DNA of 64,000 bases from the NCBI GenBank assembly GCA_963835465.1, contig CAWIFR010000001.1, positions 62,001 through 126,000 on the forward strand, read 5' to 3'. Positions 1 through 8,882 of this stretch are shown here, in pieces (position 1 is the stretch's first letter; each line of letters starts with the position of its first letter). The position numbers and the translations under genes are program-made. Source of the stretch: Bog-756 sp963835465. Its GTDB lineage: Bacteria > Actinomycetota > Acidimicrobiia > Acidimicrobiales > RAAP-2. The notes under the pieces were generated by a model. The model was not told the DNA's origin and did no database searches. It saw nothing but the letters and a program-made list of their open reading frames with translations.

Positions 1-1
1 G

Positions 2-649
2 GCCGCCTTCACCCTGGTCGGCTACTACCAGGCGATGGTCGACGAGCGGCGACGGGCCCGACGGGACGACCTGACCTCGGCGCTGCTCGACGCCGAGATC
101 GACGGCGACAAGCTGAGCGACGACGAGATCATCGCCTTTCTGTTCCTGATGGTCGTAGCCGGAAACGAGACCACCACCAAGCTGCTCGGGAACGCGTGGT
201 ACTGGGGTTGGCGCTACCCCGACCAGGGGGTCCAACCCTTCCTCGACCCCACCCGGGTGGTGCCGTGGATCGAGGAGACGCTCCGCTTCGACACATCCAG
301 CCAGATGCTGCTGCGGGTCACACGGGTCCCCATGGAGCTCCACGGGGTGTCCATTCCCCAGGGGAGCCGGGTGTTGCTGCTCGTCGGCTCGGCCAACCGG
401 GACGAATCCGTCTTCCCCGACCCCGACCGGTATGACCTCGACCGAGACACCAGTCGACTGGTCAGTTTCGGCAGTGGCCGCCATTTCTGCATGGGGGCGC
501 CCATGGCTCGCCTCGAGGCCCGCATCGGCCTCTCCGAGCTGGTGTCCCGTGTCGCCTCGTACGAGGTCGACCCGACGGGCATCGAACGGGTCCACTCCAT
601 CAACGTGCGGGGCCTGGCCGCCCTCCCCACCTCGGTGACCCTGCGCTGA
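2..649 (+). CDS. Cytochrome P450, C-terminal part (CYP123-like position)
   Basis: The gene is cut by the window start; the reading frame is open from base 2. The P450 core is clear: an I-helix segment AGNETTT for oxygen activation, the K-helix ExxR as EETLR, and the heme-binding loop FGSGRHFCMGAP with the cysteine thiolate ligand. It is a heme monooxygenase that would take electrons from a ferredoxin, probably the one encoded at 2840. Its stop overlaps the next start by one base (TGATG), so it is translationally coupled to the dehydrogenase. In Mycobacterium tuberculosis the same position before the dehydrogenase and cyp51 is held by cyp123 (known synteny). The substrate cannot be read from the sequence. 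Confidence 0.93.
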   Translation, partial: AAFTLVGYYQAMVDERRRARRDDLTSALLDAEIDGDKLSDDEIIAFLFLMVVAGNETTTKLLGNAWYWGWRYPDQGVQPFLDPTRVVPWIEETLRFDTSSQMLLRVTRVPMELHGVSIPQGSRVLLLVGSANRDESVFPDPDRYDLDRDTSRLVSFGSGRHFCMGAPMARLEARIGLSELVSRVASYEVDPTGIERVHSINVRGLAALPTSVTLR

Positions 650-1464
650 TGCCCCGCTTCGAGGCCAACCCGGAGCGGCGCCCGGCCGTGGTCACCGGAG
701 CGTCGTCGGGCATCGGCCAGGCCACCGCCCTGGCGCTGGCCGACCGGGGCCATCCGGTAGTCCTCGGGGCCCGGCGGGTCGCGACGTGCGAGGACACCGC
801 AGCCGCCATCCGGGCCGGTGGCGGCGAGGCGGTGGCGGTCCACCTCGATCTCGCCGACGGCGACTCCATCGACCGGTTCGCCAAGGAGGCGGCGGACACC
901 GTCGGCTCGGTCGAGATCCTGGTGTCCAACGCGGCGCTGAACATCGCCGGTGCCGTCCTCGACACCGATCCCGAGGCATTTGACGGCGTCCTCGCCGTGA
1001 ACCTGAGCGGCACCCACCGGCTGGTCCGGGCCCTGGTGCCGGCCATGACCGAGCGACAGCGCGGGGACATCGTCTTCGTAACCTCCGATGTCGCCGAGCG
1101 ACCACGCCCGTCCATGGCCGCCTACGTCACCTCCAAGTGGGGGCTGGAGGGCTACATCCACTCCCTGCAGATGGAGCTTGAGGGGACCGGCGTGCGCGCC
1201 ACCATCGTGCGGCCAGGTCCCACGCTGACCGGGATGGGGATGGACTGGGACCCCGAAGTCACCGGCCAGGTCATCGAGGAGTGGGCGGCCTGGGGCTTCG
1301 CCCGCCACTCCAATTTCATGCGGCCGGCCGGCGTAGCCGAGGCTATCGCCGCGGTGGTGGGCCTGCCCCGCGGTACGCACGCCACCATCCTCGAACTCCA
1401 ACCGGAAGCACCCCTCCGCCCAGCGCCCGACAAACCGGGAGCCCACGAACAGGGAGAGTCATGA
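649..1464 (+). CDS. SDR-family NAD(P)-dependent oxidoreductase
   Basis: Classical short-chain dehydrogenase of 271 residues. The Rossmann nucleotide-binding motif TGASSGIG lies at residues 16-23. The catalytic triad is visible as Ser146, Tyr159 and Lys163 in the YVTSK motif. The ATG start overlaps the P450 stop, and the stop overlaps the next ATG (ATGA), so this is an internal operon gene. Lying between two P450 genes, it probably oxidises or reduces an alcohol or ketone on the same sterol- or terpenoid-like substrate; this is inferred from context. Confidence 0.93.
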   Translation: MPRFEANPERRPAVVTGASSGIGQATALALADRGHPVVLGARRVATCEDTAAAIRAGGGEAVAVHLDLADGDSIDRFAKEAADTVGSVEILVSNAALNIAGAVLDTDPEAFDGVLAVNLSGTHRLVRALVPAMTERQRGDIVFVTSDVAERPRPSMAAYVTSKWGLEGYIHSLQMELEGTGVRATIVRPGPTLTGMGMDWDPEVTGQVIEEWAAWGFARHSNFMRPAGVAEAIAAVVGLPRGTHATILELQPEAPLRPAPDKPGAHEQGES

Positions 1465-2840
1465 CCATCGCACTGGACCAGAAGCAGCCGCCGCGGGTGT
1501 CGGGCGGCCAGGAGGAGAACGGCCACCTGGAGGAGCTCAGGGTCGACCCCATTGCCCTCATGAACCGAGTGCGGTCCGAGTGCGGCGACGTGGGCGTGTT
1601 CCGGCTGGCCCAGCGTGACGTCGTGCTGATGACCGGGGCCGGGGCCAACGAGTTCTTCTTCCGCGCTGCCGAGGAGGTGCTCGACCAGGCCGAGGCGTAT
1701 CCGTTCATGACGCCGGTCTTCGGCGAGGGTGTGGTGTTTGATGCACCGCCCGAGCGCCGACGGGAGATGCTCCACAATCAGGCCCTCCGGGACAAGTTCA
1801 TGCGGGGCCACGCCGCCACCATCGCCGAGGAGGTGGAGCACATGGTGGCCGGATGGGACGACGAGGGGGAGATCGACCTGCTCGACTGGTTCGCTGAGCT
1901 GACCATCTACACCTCCTCGGCCTGCCTCATCGGCAAACGGTTCCGCAACGAGCTCGACAAGCGGTTCGCCGAGCTGTACCACGATCTCGAGCAGGGAACC
2001 GATGCCATCGCCTACGTGGATCCGTACGCCCCCATCGAGAGCTTCCGGCGCCGGGACGCCGCCCGGGTCGGCCTCGTCCAGCTGGTCGAGGGGATCATGG
2101 AGCGGCGGACGGCCGACCCTCCCTCCGCTGACGACGAGCGGGACCTGCTCGATGTCCTGATGTCGATCACCAATGACGACGGCTCACCCCGCTTCCTGGC
2201 CGATGAGGTGACCGGCATGTTCATCTCCATGATGTTCGCCGGCCACCACACCACCTCGGGGACGGCGGCATGGACCCTCATCGAGTTGCTCCGTCATCCC
2301 GAGGAGCTGGCCACCGTCGATGCCGAGCTCAGCGAGTTGTATGCCGATGGGGCCGAGGTGAGCTACAAGGCTCTGCGGGCCATGCCCCACCTCGAGTCGG
2401 CCGTGAAGGAGGCCCTCCGCCTCCACCCCCCGCTCATCCTGCTGCTCCGGGTGGCCAAGGAGGATCTGGAGGTGGAGGGGTACACCATCAAGGCCGGGCA
2501 GATGGTGGGGGCCAGTCCTGCGGTGTCCAACCGCATCCCCGAGGACTTCCCCGACGCCGATGCGTTCCAGCCCGCCCGCTATCTGGAACCACGCGAGGAG
2601 GACCGGACCAACCCTTGGACGTGGATACCCTTCGGCGCCGGCCGGCACCGGTGCGTGGGGGCCGCCTTCGCCATGATGCAGCTCAAGGCCATCTTCTCCG
2701 TGCTGTTGTTGGACTGGGAGTTCGAGTTGGCCCAGCCGTCGGACTCCTATCGGAACGACCACTCGAAGATGGTCGTCCAGCTCCAGCAGCCCTGCGTGGT
2801 GCGGTATCGGCGCAAGGCCGCTGGCCCGAAGCGCGCCTGA
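1461..2840 (+). CDS. cyp51: Cytochrome P450, CYP51 (sterol 14-alpha-demethylase) family
   Basis: 459 residues. The start is the ATG at 1461, which overlaps the dehydrogenase stop; a longer upstream frame exists but is not needed. CYP51 signatures are strong: the I-helix MFAGHHTTSGTA, where His replaces the usual acid before Thr as in CYP51 proteins, ExxR as EALR, the stretch SNRIPEDFPD, and the heme loop FGAGRHRCVGAAFA with Cys398. CYP51 enzymes remove the 14-alpha methyl group of sterols using ferredoxin electrons. The next gene is a [3Fe-4S] ferredoxin, as in M. tuberculosis. Whether the host makes sterols or modifies imported ones is not shown here. Confidence 0.95.
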   Translation: MTIALDQKQPPRVSGGQEENGHLEELRVDPIALMNRVRSECGDVGVFRLAQRDVVLMTGAGANEFFFRAAEEVLDQAEAYPFMTPVFGEGVVFDAPPERRREMLHNQALRDKFMRGHAATIAEEVEHMVAGWDDEGEIDLLDWFAELTIYTSSACLIGKRFRNELDKRFAELYHDLEQGTDAIAYVDPYAPIESFRRRDAARVGLVQLVEGIMERRTADPPSADDERDLLDVLMSITNDDGSPRFLADEVTGMFISMMFAGHHTTSGTAAWTLIELLRHPEELATVDAELSELYADGAEVSYKALRAMPHLESAVKEALRLHPPLILLLRVAKEDLEVEGYTIKAGQMVGASPAVSNRIPEDFPDADAFQPARYLEPREEDRTNPWTWIPFGAGRHRCVGAAFAMMQLKAIFSVLLLDWEFELAQPSDSYRNDHSKMVVQLQQPCVVRYRRKAAGPKRA

Positions 2841-3037
2841 TGCGGGTCATCGTCGACCTCGACCTGTGTCAGGGCCACGGGGTCTGTGAGTCCGAGGCAC
2901 CCGCTGTGTTCGAATTGGCCAAACATGAGAAGGTGGTCCTCCTCGAGACGCGGCCTCCCCCCGAGACCCGTCAAGAGGTGGAGGCCGCCGTCCGCTACTG
3001 CCCCACATCCGCACTGTCCATCGTCGAAGAGGAGTAG
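2840..3037 (+). CDS. [3Fe-4S] ferredoxin partner of CYP51
   Basis: 65-residue ferredoxin whose ATG overlaps the CYP51 stop by one base. The cluster ligands are Cys10, Cys16 and Cys54 (CQGHGVC and YCPTSAL). His13 stands where a four-iron ferredoxin would have a second cysteine, which is typical of P450-linked three-iron ferredoxins of actinobacteria. It should carry single electrons from a reductase to the adjacent P450s. No reductase gene is in the window. Confidence 0.95.
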   Translation: MRVIVDLDLCQGHGVCESEAPAVFELAKHEKVVLLETRPPPETRQEVEAAVRYCPTSALSIVEEE

Positions 3038-3041
3038 CCCC

Positions 3042-3602
3042 ATGCCGTCGTTCCCCCGCAGTGAGCTCGAAGAGATGATGCAGAAGTGGCTGGACATCAA
3101 CCAGCAGTGCGAGGAGAAGCTGGACTGGTCGCCCATGGCCGAGATGTACACCGACGACGCCACCTACGGATGGAACGTGGGCCCGACCGACGAGTTCATG
3201 GCCGTGGGCAAGGACGAGATCCGCGAGTACGCCCTCGGCCTGGAGATGGAGGGACTGGGCGGGTGGACCTATCCCTACCAGCGGGTGCTCATCGATGACG
3301 CACAGGGCGAGATCCTCGGACTCTGGAAGCAGATCGCCGATGTGGCCCGTCCCGACGGGACCCACTACGAGATCGCCGGGTTGGGAGGGAGCTGGTTCCG
3401 CTACGCCGGCAACTTCCAGTGGAGCTGGCAACGGGACTTCTTCGACGTGGGCAACGCCACGGCCACCTACTTCGAGATGATCAAGGCCGGGGTGCTGACG
3501 CCCGGGATGCAGAAGCGGTTGGAGAAGGCGGCGTCGGGCAAGCGGCAGCCCGGCCACTACCGCGTGGGCCAGGCCCCCGTGGGCCTGTGGGAGGGCGTCT
3601 AG
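3042..3602 (+). CDS. NTF2/SnoaL-like protein, last gene of the cyp51 operon
   Basis: 186 residues, starting 5 bp after the ferredoxin stop. The aromatic-rich alpha+beta sequence, with an early MAEMYTDDATY segment and GGWTYPYQ, fits the SnoaL/NTF2-like fold, a cone-shaped small-molecule pocket used by isomerases, cyclases and dehydratases or as a binding protein. The tight spacing suggests it acts on the same substrate as the P450s. M. tuberculosis also has a conserved unknown gene after this ferredoxin; orthology is likely but unverified. Confidence 0.75.
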   Translation: MPSFPRSELEEMMQKWLDINQQCEEKLDWSPMAEMYTDDATYGWNVGPTDEFMAVGKDEIREYALGLEMEGLGGWTYPYQRVLIDDAQGEILGLWKQIADVARPDGTHYEIAGLGGSWFRYAGNFQWSWQRDFFDVGNATATYFEMIKAGVLTPGMQKRLEKAASGKRQPGHYRVGQAPVGLWEGV

Positions 3603-3606
3603 CCGG

Positions 3607-4068
3607 GTGGAGTCGGTATGGGACTACCCACGGCCACCCCGACTGGAGCGGGTGGACAAGCGTGTTCGCGTCGTCTTCGGGGGGCGAACCATCGCCGACA
3701 CCACGGCGGCCTATCGGGTGCTGGAGACCAGTCATCCTCCCAACTACTACCTACCCCCGTCGGATATCGTCCCCGGTGCCCTGGTACGGACGCGGGGGTC
3801 GTCGTTCTGCGAGTGGAAGGGGACGGCCCACTACTACGACGTGCACGAAGGTGAGTCGGTGGCCGGTGAAGCGGCCTGGGGGTACGACCACCCCACGCGG
3901 GCCTATGCGCCCATCGCCGGGTACGTGGCCTTCTACCCCGGCCGGATGGACCAATGTCTGGTCGACGACGAGGTGGTGGAGGCGCAGCCCGGCGGGTTCT
4001 ACGGGGGTTGGATCACTACCGACTTGGTGGGGCCGTTCAAGGGTGGGCCTGGCAGTCAGGGCTGGTAG
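3607..4068 (+). CDS. DUF427 domain protein
   Basis: 153 residues from a GTG start 5 bp after the previous stop; no ATG is available before the conserved region. The sequence matches DUF427, a small all-beta domain of unknown function, with segments SSFCEWKGTAHYYDV and YVAFYPGRMD. The short spacing suggests co-transcription with the cyp51 operon. It ends 21 bp before the convergent hydrolase gene. Confidence 0.85.
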   Translation: MESVWDYPRPPRLERVDKRVRVVFGGRTIADTTAAYRVLETSHPPNYYLPPSDIVPGALVRTRGSSFCEWKGTAHYYDVHEGESVAGEAAWGYDHPTRAYAPIAGYVAFYPGRMDQCLVDDEVVEAQPGGFYGGWITTDLVGPFKGGPGSQGW

Positions 4069-4089
4069 TGAGGGAGGCAGGGACCTCGG

Positions 4090-5163
4090 TCAGTGGCCGG
4101 CGAAGGCCGACACCACCCCGGTGCGCCAGGCCTTGAGCTCCTCGGAATGGTCCGCGTCGGTGCGGCCCAAGCGCACCAGCACCACGTCGAGGTCGGGGCA
4201 CACGTCGATGTACTGGCCCTCATGGCCTGCGGCCCAGAACGTGCCGTAGGGGTTGGCCCGGCTCCACCAGTGCGAGCCGTAGAAGTCACCGTCCTCGGGA
4301 TCGACCGAGCGGGGCTGGCGGCCGTGGTCGACCCAGCCCTCAGGAAGGAGGCGGGTCCCCTCCCATACTCCGTCCCGGAGGTACCAGAGCCCGAACCGGG
4401 CATAGTCCCGGGCCGTGGCGTAGGCGTACGAGGCGGCCACCCACGTCCCGGCGTCGTCGAAGGTGGCGGTGGCCGTGGCCATCCCGAGCGGTCCGAACAA
4501 CCGCTCGTCCAGGAAGCGTCGGTAGGGCTCCCCGGGACCGAGCGTGCGGGCCACGATGCCCGAGATGATGTTGCTGGTGCCGCTGGAGTAGTTGAAGCGG
4601 GTCCCGGGCGGGGCGGCCAACGGTCGGTCGGCGGCGAAGCCGGCCATGTCCGCCTGGCCCCTGCCGAAAAGCATCTGGAGTACGTCGGAGGTCTGGGGGT
4701 CCTCATACTCCTCCACGAAGTCGAGGCCGTCGCGCATCGCCAACAGCTGATCGAGGGTGATGGCACGGCGGGGGTCGTCCTCGCCCTGCCACTCCGGCAC
4801 CGGGGCCGGGTCGCCGAGCACCAGGCGCCCCTCGTCCACCAGCATGCCGACGACGGCGTGCAGCATGGACTTGGCCATCGACCACGAGAGAAGGGGCGTC
4901 TCCTGCACCACCGGCTTGCCCGGTTTGTCCCACTGGGGCAGCAGTCCGTCGTACTGCTCGAACACCAGTCGGCCGCGGTGGATCACGACCACGGCGTAGG
5001 TCTGGTGCAGGGGTCCGGTGGGATCGAACGCCCGGTCCATGGCCGGGCCCAGGTCGACGCCGTCGGGCAATGCTCCCTCGGTCCACGCCGAGCCGGGCCA
5101 GGGAACGCCGGCCGGCTGGGCGGGGAGGGGGTGGAGCGGCTCGGAGAGGGGATCGACGGTCAC
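4090..5163 (-). CDS. Serine hydrolase, beta-lactamase/class C family
   Basis: 357 residues from a GTG at 5163, chosen because it lies 10 bp after the upstream DUF2332 gene and starts just before conserved sequence. The class C beta-lactamase/esterase fold is shown by the nucleophile tetrad SMAK (Ser95, Lys98), the YSS element near Tyr192 (YxN/S position) and a late GHEG. No signal peptide is evident, so it is probably a cytoplasmic esterase or peptidase-like hydrolase rather than a resistance enzyme. The substrate is unknown. It appears co-transcribed with DUF2332. Confidence 0.88.
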   Translation of the reverse strand: MTVDPLSEPLHPLPAQPAGVPWPGSAWTEGALPDGVDLGPAMDRAFDPTGPLHQTYAVVVIHRGRLVFEQYDGLLPQWDKPGKPVVQETPLLSWSMAKSMLHAVVGMLVDEGRLVLGDPAPVPEWQGEDDPRRAITLDQLLAMRDGLDFVEEYEDPQTSDVLQMLFGRGQADMAGFAADRPLAAPPGTRFNYSSGTSNIISGIVARTLGPGEPYRRFLDERLFGPLGMATATATFDDAGTWVAASYAYATARDYARFGLWYLRDGVWEGTRLLPEGWVDHGRQPRSVDPEDGDFYGSHWWSRANPYGTFWAAGHEGQYIDVCPDLDVVLVRLGRTDADHSEELKAWRTGVVSAFAGH

Positions 5164-5173
5164 GGTACTGAAG

Positions 5174-6280
5174 CTATGTGCTCGGCACCCGTTCGTGCCG
5201 TGTGGCTGAATTCTCGGCGCGCCAGTCGATCCAGCCACCGTGCTGTTGGACCACGGCCAATAGACCGGGGTCGACGGCACCGTGGTCGTACCGGACCGCA
5301 CCCAGTACATGGGCCTGGGCCTCCCCATCGGGTTCGGTGAGTGAGGGGTCGGCCACACCCTCGACAGTGCCGGCGGCGTCGGCGCTGAGCCAGGTCACCG
5401 GGCGGCGGGCCGACGCATCGGCCAACAGTTGGGCGAAGTCCCGCCGCTGGTCCAGGGAGAAGTAGGCGACGGACCAGGTGGTGACCACCACCTCTGCCAC
5501 CCCCTCGGCCAGCTGGTCGAGCACCGAGGGCAGCCGTGCCAGGGCGTCCCCCTCCAACACCGGGGGCAGGTCGGTCTGGGCCAGCCTGATTGAGGCCGCC
5601 GTCCGCTCCAGACGTCCGGTGTCCGGCCACACGCAGGCCAGCAGCCACCGGGCGTCGTCCGGATCGCTGAGGTCCACCGGGGCGTGGTCGATGCCCAACC
5701 GGGTCGCCGGGACGGGCAGCTGGTCGGTGATGGGCGGGTTCCCGGCCCGCACCTCACAGACAACCGTGACCGGGGAGTCGGGGGGGCCGGTCGCACCGTG
5801 GTCCCCGTAGTCGAGCCGATACCTGTCGCAGAGCAGGTTGAGACCGGCGCTGGCCCCCACGTCGATCAGGGCGAAGAGGGACCCGGCGAGACCTTCGGCG
5901 ATCCAGGTCAGGCCGGGGCCGATGAGAGCGCTCCGACCGCAGTCGTTGGTTTGGACCCTCCGGAAGGCCAGCAGCGCCGAGAGCTCGGGCCCGTGGGCAT
6001 GGCACAACTCGAGGAAGAGCGGTGCGGCGTCGGCGTCGGATCGACCGGCATATACGTCGCCCAGCGGATGGTCGAGCCCATCGAGCAGCAGGTAGTGGAC
6101 GGCGCCGAGGAGGTTCGGGGGCAGGTGGGCCTCCGGCGGGGCCTGGCCGACCAGTTCCAGGATCGGCATGTCCCCCGAGACGGCCGCAGCGATCCGCTCG
6201 TAGAGGGGCGAGTACCCCCGGAACTGATGGATGGCGAACCACTCCCACAGCTGGGCGAGATCCTCGGTGGCACTGCTCAT
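5174..6280 (-). CDS. DUF2332 family protein
   Basis: 368 residues from the ATG at 6280 (MSSATEDLAQ); a longer frame runs into low-complexity repeat DNA and is unlikely to be translated. The family is uncharacterised but has a Rossmann-like segment (LIDVGASAGLNL) resembling the SAM-binding motif of methyltransferases. It is the first gene of a two-gene unit with the downstream serine hydrolase. Confidence 0.85.
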   Translation of the reverse strand: MSSATEDLAQLWEWFAIHQFRGYSPLYERIAAAVSGDMPILELVGQAPPEAHLPPNLLGAVHYLLLDGLDHPLGDVYAGRSDADAAPLFLELCHAHGPELSALLAFRRVQTNDCGRSALIGPGLTWIAEGLAGSLFALIDVGASAGLNLLCDRYRLDYGDHGATGPPDSPVTVVCEVRAGNPPITDQLPVPATRLGIDHAPVDLSDPDDARWLLACVWPDTGRLERTAASIRLAQTDLPPVLEGDALARLPSVLDQLAEGVAEVVVTTWSVAYFSLDQRRDFAQLLADASARRPVTWLSADAAGTVEGVADPSLTEPDGEAQAHVLGAVRYDHGAVDPGLLAVVQQHGGWIDWRAENSATRHERVPST

Positions 6281-6337
6281 CCCCCCATGGTCGCGCCGGG
6301 CCGGGTGTCGCGGGTTGGCCATCCAGGCAACCCGGAC

Positions 6338-6381
6338 CCGGGCACCGGGCGCACCGGGCACCGGGCACCGGGCACCGGGCA
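6338..6381. repeat. 7-bp tandem repeat (CCGGGCA)n
   Basis: Five copies of CCGGGCA plus one 9-base variant (6345-6353), lying between the start of the DUF2332 gene and the end of the quinone oxidoreductase gene. It is a simple-sequence repeat able to slip. It could affect expression of the DUF2332 gene because it lies about 60-100 bp upstream of that start. Confidence 0.9.
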
Positions 6382-6388
6382 CACAGGT

Positions 6389-7336
6389 TCAGGGTAGGAG
6401 CACGATCTTGCCGTGGGTGTGACCGGTGGCCAGCTGGCGAAGAGCGTCGGCGGCCTCGACCAGCGGATAGGTGGCGGCCACCACCACCGAGAGGGTGCCG
6501 GCCTCGACCCGCTTCACCAGCTCCATCCGCGCAGCGGCCCGCAGCTCGGTGCCCGGGTCCGCCCCGGGGGCGCCCCCGATGACCTTCAGCCCGAGCTCGA
6601 AACCTCGCCGAAAGGATGCGATGGTCACGATCCGGCCCCGGTCGGCCACCAGCTCGACCGACACGTCGATGGCCTCGTCGGTCCCGACGGCGTCGACGGC
6701 CGCGTCCACCCCATCAGGGGCGATCGCCCGGATCCGCTCCAGGAGGCCATCGCCGTAGGCGACCGGTTCGGCTCCCAACTGGCGCAGGTGCGCATGCCCG
6801 GACTCGCCGGCTGTGCCGATGACCCGGGCCCCGTCGGCCACGGCCAATTGCACGGCCATGAGTCCCACGCCGCCGGAGGCCCCATGCACCACCACGGTGT
6901 CGCCGGCCTTGACACCGACGACGGTCAGGGCGTGGACCGCGGTCGACCCGACCAGCAGGAGTCCGCTGGCCTCCTCGAAGGTCATCCGCTCCGGCTTGGG
7001 CACGGCGACACCGCCGCCCACCACCAGCTGGGAGGCGTAGGCCCCCGGTGCCGGGTAGAGGATCACCGCGTCGCCCGGCGCAAGAGGCCCGGCCGGGCCT
7101 TCGGCACCGTCGCCCACGGCGAGCACCACGCCGGATGCCTCGGAGCCGAGGGGCATCGGGAGCTTGGAAGGGTCGCTCCCGAACTCGCCGCTGAACAGCT
7201 TGAAGTCGACCGGGTTGGTGCCGATCGCCCGGACCTCGACCAACACCTGGCCCGGCCCCGGCTCCGGCACGGGCTCCTCGATCACGGCCAGCACCTCAGG
7301 TCCGCCGTACGCTGCTGCCACCACCTTGACTGCCAT
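6389..7336 (-). CDS. NADPH:quinone oxidoreductase-type zinc-independent alcohol dehydrogenase
   Basis: 315 residues of the medium-chain dehydrogenase superfamily, starting at ATG 7336 (MAVKVVAAAYGG). It has the GroES-like N-terminal fold with AIGTNPVDFKLF and the nucleotide-binding signature VHGASGGVGLMAVQLA. The zinc-binding residues of true alcohol dehydrogenases are absent, which places it with the quinone reductase/crotonase-reductase branch (QorA-like). It would reduce quinones or enones with NADPH. It is followed by the short tandem repeat. Confidence 0.9.
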   Translation of the reverse strand: MAVKVVAAAYGGPEVLAVIEEPVPEPGPGQVLVEVRAIGTNPVDFKLFSGEFGSDPSKLPMPLGSEASGVVLAVGDGAEGPAGPLAPGDAVILYPAPGAYASQLVVGGGVAVPKPERMTFEEASGLLLVGSTAVHALTVVGVKAGDTVVVHGASGGVGLMAVQLAVADGARVIGTAGESGHAHLRQLGAEPVAYGDGLLERIRAIAPDGVDAAVDAVGTDEAIDVSVELVADRGRIVTIASFRRGFELGLKVIGGAPGADPGTELRAAARMELVKRVEAGTLSVVVAATYPLVEAADALRQLATGHTHGKIVLLP

Positions 7337-7435
7337 GCGGGGTCCAACCCGGCCGAGGCCGGCCCTATTCCACCCCGGCGCTCCGGAGCCCGACGCCGGA
7401 CGCCCGGCCCGACGCCCACGTGCGAGCATGCTCAC

Positions 7436-7807
7436 ATGCTCGACCACGTCTCCCTCCAGTGCGCCGATGTCACCGTCAGCGCCGCCTTCTACGACGCCGT
7501 CCTGGCCCCACTGGGTGGGCAGCGACTCCTGGAGGCCGGCGCCGCCGTCGGCTTCGGCATCCCTCCCCGACCCACCTTCTGGCTAGGGCCGCGGACGACG
7601 GGCACCGGCTTCCGCGAGTCCCACATCGCCTTCACTGCCCCCGATCGCGATGCCGTCACCACCTTCTTCGACCAGGCCGTGGCGGTTGGCGGCGAGGTGC
7701 TGCACGCCCCACGGCTGTGGCCGGAGTACCACCCGTCCTATTTCGGCGCCTTCGTCCGCGACCCCGACGGGAACAACGTAGAGGCGGTCTGCCACTCACC
7801 GGTCTGA
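7436..7807 (+). CDS. VOC (glyoxalase/bleomycin-resistance) family protein
   Basis: 123 residues from ATG 7436. Paired beta-alpha-beta-beta-beta modules typical of the vicinal oxygen chelate fold are visible: it opens MLDHVSLQCADV and ends with DPDGNNVEAVCH, which carries a metal-ligand Glu. Such proteins act as lyases, dioxygenases or binding proteins. Start and stop are clean and the gene is divergent from the quinone reductase. Confidence 0.9.
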   Translation: MLDHVSLQCADVTVSAAFYDAVLAPLGGQRLLEAGAAVGFGIPPRPTFWLGPRTTGTGFRESHIAFTAPDRDAVTTFFDQAVAVGGEVLHAPRLWPEYHPSYFGAFVRDPDGNNVEAVCHSPV

Positions 7808-7814
7808 TGGGCGG

Positions 7815-8651
7815 TCAGCCCATCCAGAGCTGAGCCAGCTTGGCCGCCACCGCCGCCCCTTGTCGACGCCCGGCCCGTGCCGAGGGAGCACGCACTTCCG
7901 GATCGAGCGCGTCCTCGCTGAAGGCGGCCAGGGACTCCTCGTCCGGCGAAACCACTGCCGCCCGGCCCGACTCTTCCAGGGCGGCCACCTGGGCGGTGAG
8001 CTCGGGGTCGACCATCGGGGCCAGGACCAGCACGCGTGCGTAGCCGACGACAAGATCCGCGTTGGTGGCGGAGTAGACGCCTCCGTCAATCCAACGGGAC
8101 GAACCGATGGTCACGGGAGGCCAGATTCCCGGGACGGCGCTGCTGGCGGTCACCGCGTCGATCACGCCGACGCCCGACCCGCGGTCGAACACCCGTCGCT
8201 CCCCGGTGAAGGCGTTCACGGCCACCGTGGCCACGTCTCGCTTCGGCCACTCATCGGTGGGGAGCCGACCCGCCACCACCGCCCGACGGATCGGCTCGGC
8301 CACGGTATCGGCCCCCAGCGCCAAGGCGCCGATTCGACGACGTCGCTCGACGGGATCGTGGACCTCGTCGATGAGTCGGACCATGGCCTCCCACAGCTCT
8401 CCGATGGACATGGCCGTGGGACGCAACTCGCGGTTCTGGCGTGACGGGTCGGTCTGTCGCTCGAAGCACTCCTGGAGCGAAAGCCCACCGGCTACCTGGG
8501 CGGCCGCAGTGGCACCCGCCGACGTCCCGAGGATGTAGTCGGCACGGTCGACATCGAGACCGCCCTCGGCCAGGCCCAGGAGCATCCCGGCGTGCCAAGC
8601 GATGCCAGCGAGGCCTCCCCCACCCAGGACCAGGGCCCTGGTCGTGCTCAC
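7815..8651 (-). CDS. Patatin-like phospholipase
   Basis: 278 residues from a GTG at 8651 (start MSTTRALVLGGGG). The catalytic features of bacterial patatins are present: oxyanion loop GGGGLAG (residues 10-16), nucleophile elbow GTSAG with Ser44, and the catalytic Asp in DGGVYSATNAD. It is a Ser-Asp dyad lipid acyl hydrolase, probably cytoplasmic or membrane-associated. It converges on the VOC gene with 7 bp between stops. Confidence 0.93.
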   Translation of the reverse strand: MSTTRALVLGGGGLAGIAWHAGMLLGLAEGGLDVDRADYILGTSAGATAAAQVAGGLSLQECFERQTDPSRQNRELRPTAMSIGELWEAMVRLIDEVHDPVERRRRIGALALGADTVAEPIRRAVVAGRLPTDEWPKRDVATVAVNAFTGERRVFDRGSGVGVIDAVTASSAVPGIWPPVTIGSSRWIDGGVYSATNADLVVGYARVLVLAPMVDPELTAQVAALEESGRAAVVSPDEESLAAFSEDALDPEVRAPSARAGRRQGAAVAAKLAQLWMG

Positions 8652-8882
8652 GACGGGCTCACCGATCGGGCCTCGCGGCTTCGTACGACCTGGTGTCGAG
8701 AGTTCCTCACCGCCTGCACGATAGGAGACCGCGAGGCTAGGGGGGAGGCCGAAGCTCGGGGCCTCACTCAAGGCTTCGGACCGGATGGTCGATGAGGGGC
8801 AAGGGGGACGGCGTCCTTCTGAGCACCGGCCCCAGGCCCGGGTGAGTCGAGGCCACCCACGTCTCCGAGAGGATCGGCTGGC

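Noticed and set aside
214..1446. Long minus-strand open frames under the P450/SDR operon, and similar ones opposite other genes
   Set aside because: They are antisense shadows caused by high GC; the plus-strand proteins carry all motifs.
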